Part shown: positions 1-5,506 of the stretch, in pieces
Position numbering within the stretch: the first letter of the stretch is position 1
Layout of the letters: every line of letters begins with the position of its first letter
NCBI GenBank assembly: GCA_903906615.1
Contig: CAIVKT010000525.1
Coordinates: forward strand, 1-7,723
DNA: 7,723 nucleotides
Reading direction: 5' to 3'
Origin: an uncultured Bacteroidota bacterium
GTDB taxonomy: Bacteria > Bacteroidota > Bacteroidia > Chitinophagales > Chitinophagaceae
Notes under the pieces: generated by a model
What the model was told of the DNA's origin: nothing
Databases searched by the model: none
The model's input: only the letters and a program-made list of their open reading frames with translations
Made by a program: the position numbers and the translations under genes

Positions 1-362
1 AAAGGATCGGCGGTGGTTTGTTCTGTTTTTACTTTGTCGCCGGTAATGGTGAAGTTGCAGTAGGTATGCTCCTTGTCCATAGACATTACCTGCACACTCT
101 TTGCTTTGAGCGCTTTGCCATTAAGTACAATAGTTACATTGTAGGTATCCGGGTTGAGTACGGGCGAGTAGTAGAGGCCGTCTTTATCAGATGTGGTCTC
201 CACAGGAGCGCTGCCTGTTTTACTAAGCCTCACGAGTGCATCAGGGACGGGTTTATCATGTCCGTTTGTTATTTTTCCCATCAAAATGGTATTTTGCGCC
301 TCGGAAGTGTTTGCTGAAAGAACAAGCAGACCGGCAGATAGTATGTATTGTAGTGATCTCAT
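1..362 (-). CDS. Secreted protein with carboxypeptidase-regulatory-like domain (5' part; C-terminus beyond left edge)
   Basis: The frame stays open from an ATG at 362 to the window edge (120 complete codons), so the C-terminus is missing. Residues 1-22 form a signal peptide: R2, a hydrophobic core YILSAGLLVLSA, then the site S-E-A with Gln23 at +1, the usual Bacteroidota signal peptidase I context. Residues about 25-95 (MGKITNGHDKPVPDALVRL, then TTSDKDGLYYSPVLNPDTYNVTI) have the pattern of a CarboxypepD_reg-like beta-sandwich: a G-x-[IV]-x-[ND] opening, a P-[VL]-x-[DG]-A-x-V strand, a D-x-x-G-x-Y turn and a final Y-x-V strand. In this phylum the fold occurs at the N-terminus of TonB-dependent receptors and in many small surface proteins. 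The part seen here does not show a TonB plug, so the overall function is unknown. It is transcribed divergently from the 208-residue gene, with ATGs 35 bp apart. Export is well supported; the role is not. Confidence 0.85.
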   Translation of the reverse strand, partial: MRSLQYILSAGLLVLSANTSEAQNTILMGKITNGHDKPVPDALVRLSKTGSAPVETTSDKDGLYYSPVLNPDTYNVTIVLNGKALKAKSVQVMSMDKEHTYCNFTITGDKVKTEQTTADP

Positions 363-378
363 AATGTGTATTTTATTA

Positions 379-408
379 TAAAGATAGTAGAAATTTTATG
401 ACAGACAA
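379..408 (-). promoter_or_regulatory. Predicted Bacteroidota promoter for the left-edge secreted protein
   Basis: Read on the minus strand there is TTG (406-408), a 19-bp spacer, then TATCTTTA (379-386). This matches the Bacteroidota -33 TTTG / -7 TAnnTTTG consensus except for the last base of the -7 box (A instead of G). Transcription would start about 7 bp downstream, leaving a leader of only about 10 nt before the ATG at 362. The -33 element lies inside the first codons of the divergent gene that starts at 398. On the plus strand a much weaker candidate (TTG at 348-350, TATTTTAT at 369-376) could serve that gene. The call rests on consensus and spacing alone. Confidence 0.5.
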
Positions 409-1024
409 CATTTTAAACGCCGCAAACCTTTATGCCCTGGGCATAAAGCATGTAGAAGACCGCCGGGCGCAGTGGATAGCCAAGCACGATGAGCTGGAAA
501 AACACCTCAAAGAGATAGCAGACACCCTTAATGAAAAGGCAGCTTACAAGCAGGGCTTTTATGTAGATAAGCTCCATGCCTTTAATGAAGAAATAAACGG
601 GTCGTGCGCGCGTATGCCATCCCTGTCGCTTAGGTCAGGGGATATGCCTATGCAAATGACTTTCAGGAATGCTTTGGGCGAGCGGAAGGAATATACCGAA
701 ACAGGCTTCCAGATCTCGTTCAACCCAACTATTACCGGGCAGGTGATCGTGCTGCTGTTCCCGCATGAGAGCGACCTGAGCAAGCCGGCCAACCCATACG
801 CCACACTGGCGGTAATTGACGAGCCGGGCAATATAACCATGGATGTTATTGACGAGATCGTTGCCAGGGGTATAGAAGCGGCGTTCTATAGCAGCTTTAC
901 CGGTATGAGCGAACAGAACAGGCAACCCGAAGACCAGGAAGCGGCCAAGGAGCCGCCACCGGTACCCCACTCTACCAACCCCATAGGCTTCAGAAGATAT
1001 GAGACCACTGAAAAGGTTAAATAG
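398..1024 (+). CDS. Uncharacterised 208-residue protein, probably cytoplasmic, overlapping the glutaminyl cyclase gene
   Basis: I do not recognise this family. The ATG at 398 is the first start after an in-frame stop at 362-364, and codon use looks like that of a real gene. There is no signal peptide or membrane segment. Residues about 17-48 (KHVEDRRAQWIAKHDELEKHLKEIADTL, read as two adjoining pieces, 17-32 and 33-45) are charged and likely form an alpha-helical coiled coil. Residues about 85-170 alternate hydrophobic strands (MQMTFRNALG, GFQISFNPTITGQVIVLLFP, YATLAVIDEPG) with a closing helix (MDVIDEIVARGIEAAFYS), suggesting a small alpha/beta domain. The last 38 residues are polar and Pro/Glu-rich and probably disordered. 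The stop lies 26 bp inside the downstream glutaminyl cyclase gene, so the two are very likely co-transcribed and perhaps translationally coupled. That hints at an envelope link but proves no function. Confidence 0.85.
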   Translation: MTDNILNAANLYALGIKHVEDRRAQWIAKHDELEKHLKEIADTLNEKAAYKQGFYVDKLHAFNEEINGSCARMPSLSLRSGDMPMQMTFRNALGERKEYTETGFQISFNPTITGQVIVLLFPHESDLSKPANPYATLAVIDEPGNITMDVIDEIVARGIEAAFYSSFTGMSEQNRQPEDQEAAKEPPPVPHSTNPIGFRRYETTEKVK

Positions 1025-1844
1025 CACAGGCTGCATAATACTGGCCTGTATGCTGGCCGCAGCATGCAATAGTGGCAACAAGCCTGCACAAAGCAGCAAC
1101 ACTGCGGCAGATAACAATGCGGTTCAAGTGCCTGCTATTATCCCCTACGAGATGATCAACCAATACCCGCACGACCCTAATGCCTTTACAGAGGGGCTGG
1201 AATACAAAGACGGGTATCTGTACGAAAGCACAGGAGAATACGGCCAATCGGACGTACGGAAAGTGGACTTGAAAACGGGTAAGGTATTGCTGTCGCAAAA
1301 GATGGGCCGCCAGTATTTTGGCGAAGGGCTGACCCTACTGAATGGCAAAATATACCAGCTTACCTACCGCGAGGGCAAGGGTTTTGTGTATGACCCGGCC
1401 ACACTGAAACAGGAAAGCACGTTCACGTTTGCCACACCCGAAGGATGGGGGATGACCAATAACGGCGCACAGCTTATTTATGATGATGGTGGCAATATCC
1501 TTCATTTCGCAGACCCTGCCACTATGAAGGATGTAAAGCAACTCGCGGTAACGGATGAACATGGGCCGGTAAATAACCTGAATGAGCCGGAACTGATACA
1601 TGGCTACATCTATGCCAACCAATGGGAGACAGACTATATACTAAAGATAGACACCACCACAGGCCATGTAGTAGGCAGGGCCGACCTCGGCACACTGCGC
1701 GAGCAACTGGGTATAGCAACTGTATCAGGACGCAGGCACCAGCCCGATGTGCTGAATGGCATAGCGTATGATGCTGCGACTAACCGAATATTTATTACCG
1801 GTAAGAACTGGCCGAAACTGGTAGAGGTGCGGCTGGATAATTGA
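999..1844 (+). CDS. Glutaminyl-peptide cyclotransferase, plant/bacterial beta-propeller type, lipoprotein
   Basis: Enzymes of this family convert an N-terminal glutamine into pyroglutamate with release of ammonia. The protein (281 residues) starts with a lipoprotein signal: basic R2, K5, R6, a hydrophobic stretch from I13, and a lipobox L19-A-A-A-C23 followed by NSGNKP. It is therefore expected to be lipidated at C23 and anchored outside the inner membrane. Family motifs of the five-bladed propeller cyclases appear in order: AFTEGL (62-67), YESTG (75-79), YFGEGLT (106-112), EGWGMT (148-153), NLNEPE (193-198), ANQW (206-209), LNGIAYD (252-258) and TGKNWP (267-272). Length after the signal fits a single complete domain. 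It is unrelated in fold to the zinc-dependent animal-type cyclases. The start at 999 overlaps the previous gene by 26 bp. It is preferred over the ATG at 1050, which would remove the basic n-region and most of the signal. Likely substrates are exported proteins with Gln at +1, two of which are encoded nearby (inference). Confidence 0.92.
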   Translation: MRPLKRLNSTGCIILACMLAAACNSGNKPAQSSNTAADNNAVQVPAIIPYEMINQYPHDPNAFTEGLEYKDGYLYESTGEYGQSDVRKVDLKTGKVLLSQKMGRQYFGEGLTLLNGKIYQLTYREGKGFVYDPATLKQESTFTFATPEGWGMTNNGAQLIYDDGGNILHFADPATMKDVKQLAVTDEHGPVNNLNEPELIHGYIYANQWETDYILKIDTTTGHVVGRADLGTLREQLGIATVSGRRHQPDVLNGIAYDAATNRIFITGKNWPKLVEVRLDN

Positions 1845-1853
1845 GAACGTCAA

Positions 1854-1883
1854 CTGGTTAAAAAGGTAAATGGTTAATTGGTT
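1854..1883. repeat. Decayed GGTTAATT-type short tandem repeat
   Basis: GGTTAAA, GGTAAAT, GGTTAAT and GGTT begin at 1856, 1865, 1872 and 1880, a spacing of 7 to 9 bp. This looks like an eroded roughly 8-bp repeat directly after the stop of the cyclase gene. Nothing indicates a coding or regulatory role. Confidence 0.45.
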
Positions 1884-1955
1884 GTCGTTCGGCAAGCTCA
1901 TGATGAAGACTTGATAGTTTGTCGTTCGGCAAGCTAACGATGACAATTTGATAAT
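1882..1955. repeat. Two tandem copies of a 37-bp imperfect repeat with a 17-bp identical core
   Basis: TTGTCGTTCGGCAAGCT occurs at 1882-1898 and again at 1919-1935. The following 20 bp (GATGA and TTGATA in both copies) also align, giving about 31 of 37 matches between 1882-1918 and 1919-1955. In the second copy the ends TTGTCGTT and AACGATGACAA are partly complementary, so a hairpin with the loop CGGCAAGCT is possible. The reverse complement reads like the short palindromic intergenic repeats containing GAGCNNNNCGAA that I associate with Bacteroidota genomes (recalled resemblance, not searched). The copies lie between two convergent genes, before the shared terminator. Confidence 0.7.
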
Positions 1956-1960
1956 AAAAA

Positions 1961-1990
1961 TAAAGCCCCTGCTGTGTAGCAAGGGCTTTA
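1961..1990. terminator. Bidirectional intrinsic terminator between convergent genes
   Basis: The stem TAAAGCCC / GGGCTTTA (8 bp) continues, after one C·A mismatch, into TGCT / AGCA around a GTGT loop. On the plus strand it is followed by CTTTTATCTTTTT, and on the minus strand by TTTTTATTATC, so U-rich tracts exist in both directions. It lies 117 bp after the cyclase stop and 22 bp after the stop of the large minus-strand gene, so it can end both transcripts. Confidence 0.85.
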
Positions 1991-2011
1991 CTTTTATCTT
2001 TTTGTGTTGCG

Positions 2012-5000
2012 CTATCTTATGAGCGTCACACTTCCTTTGTAAACTTTGTTTCCGCCATCGGCTGTGGCTACAATGATCTGGTAGAAGTATACACCGATAT
2101 CCTGTGGTACACCGTGGAAGGTACCATCCCATCCGTGGTTCTTATCATTAGAGAAGAACAACTCTTCGCCCCAGCGGCTGTATACCCTCATTTCCAGCAT
2201 CCTGGAGAACAGCGGACCTACAGGCTTGAACACATCGTTGAGGCCATCGCCATCCGGTGTAAAACCGGTTGGCATGTCTTCAGTCATAGTGCTATCTACA
2301 TATATGGTCACATAAGCAGAGTCGAGGCAACCGTTCACATCATAACCGAATACGGTATAGGTGGTAGTAGCTCCAGGCGTGGCGATAGGATCATTAATAT
2401 TGTCATTGTTCAGGCTACCATCGTTTGGTTTCCAGTAGTATAGTATCTCGCTGTCTGCATTCAACTGTATGCTACCACCCAACGGTATTGTGGCGCTGGC
2501 CGTAACATTGCTCAACACCTTGCCGAGAATTGAGTTGACTGTTACTGTGTAGGAAGCATTACAGCCCCAGGGCATCAGTGTTACAAGGTCGGTATAAGTA
2601 TACGAGCCTATTGCATTGAACTCAGGTACCTGTACAGTAGAATCGTTGAGGTTGGCAGCAGGCGACCATTGGTAAACCCAGCCGGAAACATCGATATTAG
2701 GCGTAAGCGTAACTACATTGTGCAATGGTAATGGCTGGCTGATACATAATGTTGTATCACCAAAACCTGTAACACCAACCTGCAGCACATATACATTATG
2801 TGTCACAGAGTCTATACAACCGATAGAGTCTTTAACAACCAGCTGTGCAGGATAAATACCGGGCGCAGCATATGTGTATATAGGACTAAAGGCAGTATCG
2901 AGAGTGTATGAGGTGCCGTCTCCGAAATTCCAGGTATAGTGCTGGAGGCCGAAAGTAGCAGTGGCAGGTATCACAGCATCTACAGATGCGTAAGAAGTAT
3001 TGACCAACTGAGTAGCCTGGCCAAAGCAAAGCGTATCGGGCGTGGGCGCAAATATGGCATGTACTTCGTGGCGTATATCCACAGGCAATGTGATATTGGC
3101 GCTGCAATGCGCATTGCTTGCAGTGAGCTCAACATTGTATAACTGGTTTTGGATAGTATAGATATGCACTATGTTGCGCGAGGTATCGCCACCTGTGCCA
3201 TCACCGAAGTTCCAGGAATATACATTTGCATCTGTAGTGAGGTTAGTAAAATAAACGGTATCAGCGGTACAGCCGCGGTGTATCACAAAACTGAAGTTAG
3301 GGTTAACACCAGGATATACATTGATGCTTGCAGAGTTGGTACAGCCGTATTGTGTTGTAGCGTTCACGACATAAGTGCCTGTACCGGCGGAGTCGAATGG
3401 TGTAATGGTAGGAAATGCTGATGTAGAAGTAAATCCGTTAGGCCCGATCCAGGAGAAAGTTTCGCCTATAGAATCAGGGAATACAGTCAGATGCAGCGTA
3501 TCTGCCAACCTGCCACAGTTTGGAATATTGCTGGTGAGCGTTAACGGTGGTGTTGGGTGAATAACCACATGTATGTGATCAGTGTCCACAACACCTGCAA
3601 TTGTCCGTACTACTGTATAGGTACCGGTATCGGCCCAGGTAGAAGGATAACGTACAGGATCATGCACACCGGATACATAACCACCCGGACCATACCAAAC
3701 ATACGATGCGCCAATGGAATCGCCCAGCATACCCAATTGGAGCGCATTGCCGAGGCAAGGACTATTAGCATATGCGAGGTGACAGGAATGTACAGTAAAT
3801 ATCAGTGTCTTTACATTACAATTCATCATAGTACCTGCTGCTGTATCGGTGCCTGTAATGGTATAGGTATAGGTGCCAGGTATCTCATCAAGGTGAATAA
3901 AATTATTAACGCCGGTAGTGCTGGAAAGGCCAACTGAAGGAGACCATGTCCACTTACCCCATGTCCAGTCTTTATCGTTGCCATAGAGCACATTTACCGG
4001 CATAGAGTCAACACCGGGATACAAGCAGCCATTCAGCGTATCAGGAAAAGAAGTGACCGTCACATTGTTGATGGACAACTCAGGATCAGGGTGCGCACTG
4101 TCTATGCCATTCACTCCGTTAAATACATAAGAGTAGGATATCACAGTACTATCTCCAGGTAGGATAGTGCCAAGTTTATATACCAGGCCTATGGCTATAT
4201 CTCCATTATGGTTTACACCTACGTCATAGTATGATGTGCCGCCGGTGCTGGTAATACGGTTCCACACTGAACCAAGATCTGTACCAGGACTCAGCGACCA
4301 GGAAGTATAAATAAAAGCAACTGCACGACAATCTTTTGTAGCTAATGATAATGGAGGTAATGTAGAACTCATGCCTGTAGCCGTTACTTCCACACGGTTG
4401 TCCGGGTTAGGTATCTGGTAGTTCACCATGTTATTTGTGATAAAGCTGCCGCCGGGCCATGTTTCATCATTATCCGGGTCGCATGACCTCATATAATAAA
4501 CGCCCGTACATGGAACAGTTCCTGTATTATAAAACTTGGTAGTAACTGTAACCCATGATGCCAACTGATCAACACGTGTTTCCTGATTAAAAACAAGATT
4601 TTGTGTACCTGCGGTAAAAGTACCCTTTAGGTAGCCATTTGTTCGGCCACCGGCAGAAGTATAGGTAAGCGGGCTTGTGGCCATAGAAGCACCTCCGGAA
4701 TAACCGAAACCAGTGCCGTAAGCCTGAAAGCCAATTGCCTGGCTTATACCATTCATCTGTATCTCCCATCCTTCAAATGGAGAACCGGGATAGGTGTAAT
4801 CCCCCATGTAAGCAGGTGTGCCGACACCCCATCCATCATGGCCATAATCATACACTTCTGCCAATTCAGGGCCGAAGTGTGGATGATAACCTGAAGGAGA
4901 TGAGTTCGTTCCAAAGGAACCGTTGCCCTGCATTCCGATCTCCAGCCAACTGCCTTGCAAAAAGCAATCAGTACCCACTATCTGGGCAAAGGCGAGTTGG

Positions 5001-5047
5001 GATGATAAAACGAGGAAAGCTGCAATAAGTAGTAAGCGATTACGCAT
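2012..5047 (-). CDS. Large secreted multidomain protein (Ig-like and PKD domains) with T9SS type B C-terminal sorting domain
   Basis: This is a 1011-residue exported protein. Residues 1-21 are a signal peptide (MRNR, hydrophobic core, A-F-A) with Gln22 at +1. Residues about 22-320 form a Gly/Tyr/Trp-rich region with SWLEIGMQGNGSFG (33-46) and YYMRSCDPDNDE (184-195), which I cannot assign. Two Ig-like repeats follow at about 425-500 and 503-578 (paired motifs YVWYGPGGY and FSWIGPNGF). Two PKD domains lie at about 582-658 and 663-755 (YSWNFGDGT at 610-618, YTWNFGDGT at 704-712). Two further beta domains occupy about 756-838 and 840-918. Residues 925-1011 match the gliding-motility-associated/T9SS type B signal: PTGFTPDGDGLNDVF, RVYSRWGEELFFS, GWDGTFHG, GVYFYQI and a final GSVTLIR. 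T9SS cargo crosses the outer membrane and is released or held at the surface; no catalytic motif is visible, so adhesion or a structural role is an inference. It is monocistronic, with its own promoter and terminator. Confidence 0.93.
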   Translation of the reverse strand: MRNRLLLIAAFLVLSSQLAFAQIVGTDCFLQGSWLEIGMQGNGSFGTNSSPSGYHPHFGPELAEVYDYGHDGWGVGTPAYMGDYTYPGSPFEGWEIQMNGISQAIGFQAYGTGFGYSGGASMATSPLTYTSAGGRTNGYLKGTFTAGTQNLVFNQETRVDQLASWVTVTTKFYNTGTVPCTGVYYMRSCDPDNDETWPGGSFITNNMVNYQIPNPDNRVEVTATGMSSTLPPLSLATKDCRAVAFIYTSWSLSPGTDLGSVWNRITSTGGTSYYDVGVNHNGDIAIGLVYKLGTILPGDSTVISYSYVFNGVNGIDSAHPDPELSINNVTVTSFPDTLNGCLYPGVDSMPVNVLYGNDKDWTWGKWTWSPSVGLSSTTGVNNFIHLDEIPGTYTYTITGTDTAAGTMMNCNVKTLIFTVHSCHLAYANSPCLGNALQLGMLGDSIGASYVWYGPGGYVSGVHDPVRYPSTWADTGTYTVVRTIAGVVDTDHIHVVIHPTPPLTLTSNIPNCGRLADTLHLTVFPDSIGETFSWIGPNGFTSTSAFPTITPFDSAGTGTYVVNATTQYGCTNSASINVYPGVNPNFSFVIHRGCTADTVYFTNLTTDANVYSWNFGDGTGGDTSRNIVHIYTIQNQLYNVELTASNAHCSANITLPVDIRHEVHAIFAPTPDTLCFGQATQLVNTSYASVDAVIPATATFGLQHYTWNFGDGTSYTLDTAFSPIYTYAAPGIYPAQLVVKDSIGCIDSVTHNVYVLQVGVTGFGDTTLCISQPLPLHNVVTLTPNIDVSGWVYQWSPAANLNDSTVQVPEFNAIGSYTYTDLVTLMPWGCNASYTVTVNSILGKVLSNVTASATIPLGGSIQLNADSEILYYWKPNDGSLNNDNINDPIATPGATTTYTVFGYDVNGCLDSAYVTIYVDSTMTEDMPTGFTPDGDGLNDVFKPVGPLFSRMLEMRVYSRWGEELFFSNDKNHGWDGTFHGVPQDIGVYFYQIIVATADGGNKVYKGSVTLIR

Positions 5048-5075
5048 AAATTGTGAGTTTTAAAGTATCACCAGA

Positions 5076-5106
5076 TAAATGTACTTAATTTTTTATTGTA
5101 TCAAAA
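5076..5106 (-). promoter_or_regulatory. Predicted Bacteroidota promoter of the large T9SS cargo gene
   Basis: On the minus strand TTTTG (5102-5106), an 18-bp spacer and TACATTTA (5076-5083) fit the -33 TTTG / -7 TAnnTTTG pattern, with only the last -7 base deviating. The predicted transcript start is near 5069, giving a leader of about 22 nt before the ATG at 5047. The leader contains no Shine-Dalgarno-like purine tract, which is normal in this phylum. Confidence 0.6.
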
Positions 5107-5447
5107 CTTTTACTGAATAAAATTCTAATTAGTGTACTATAGATAATAAGACAGCCTATTATGATTTAAGGTTGGTTTATGACCGCATAATTGTAATTGT
5201 TATATTTTGTGTTCATCATCAAAAGAATTCGCATTCTGTATACAAAAGAAAAAAGGCTAAAAGAAGTGCTTTAAACATCATAATCTGAATTTAAAAGAAC
5301 ATCCGGCCTTTTCACTGACATATTTGGTAAGACAGATGTTTTACATGTTTAGGTTGGCTCTACAATATATAATTATATTTTACACACAGCAATAACTACT
5401 AATTAAAAACCGGGATCAGTTGATAAACTACAGAATAGCGTATATTA
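5107..5447. other. AT-rich intergenic stretch without a credible gene
   Basis: About 340 bp between the promoter of the large gene and the terminator of the M13 peptidase gene. Both strands are rich in stops. The only ORF with any character is a 19-codon minus-strand frame at 5219-5278 (MFKALLLAFFLLYTECEFF), hydrophobic but too short to call. I see no tRNA-like cloverleaf, no compact structured RNA and no clear repeat. AAAAGGC near 5251-5258 and GCCTTTT near 5305-5312 could pair only across a loop of about 45 nt, which is weak. Confidence 0.6.
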
Positions 5448-5483
5448 AAAAAATTCCCGCCATGGTAATAGCGGGAATTTTTT
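5448..5483 (-). terminator. Strong intrinsic terminator of the M13 peptidase gene
   Basis: A perfect 13-bp inverted repeat (AAAAAATTCCCGC at 5448-5460, GCGGGAATTTTTT at 5471-5483) encloses a 10-nt loop. In the minus direction the GC-rich stem is followed by seven Ts (complement of 5447-5453). It begins 24 bp after the peptidase stop. The A/T flanks make it symmetric, so it could also stop plus-strand transcription, but no plus-strand gene ends here. Confidence 0.92.
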
Positions 5484-5506
5484 AGGATGCAATTAATTTA
5501 AGTAAA

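Noticed and set aside
18..317. A 99-codon plus-strand frame at the left edge
   Set aside because: It is antisense to the partial secreted protein, which has a clean signal peptide and a recognisable beta-sandwich pattern.
635..1117. A 160-codon minus-strand frame antisense to the 208-residue gene and the cyclase start
   Set aside because: It lies opposite two well-supported genes, has no recognisable domain, and its composition follows from the other strand.
1851..1960. Possible CRISPR-like repeat structure
   Set aside because: There are only two adjoining copies with no spacers between them, and no cas genes nearby, so it is a plain tandem duplication of an intergenic repeat.
1725..2132. 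A 135-codon minus-strand frame spanning the terminator and intergenic repeats
   Set aside because: It crosses a strong bidirectional terminator and overlaps the ends of two real genes, so it is a chance open frame.
3557..3937. A 126-codon plus-strand frame, and neighbouring plus-strand frames at 2114-2443, 2939-3142 and 3149-3421
   Set aside because: All are antisense to the large T9SS cargo gene, whose domain content is unmistakable. Their Cys/Ile/Tyr-rich translations look like antisense artefacts.
5219..5278. A 19-codon minus-strand ORF, MFKALLLAFFLLYTECEFF, resembling a short signal or lipoprotein leader
   Set aside because: It is very short, has no convincing start context or promoter, and such hydrophobic frames arise by chance in AT-rich DNA. 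It was described only as part of the intergenic stretch.
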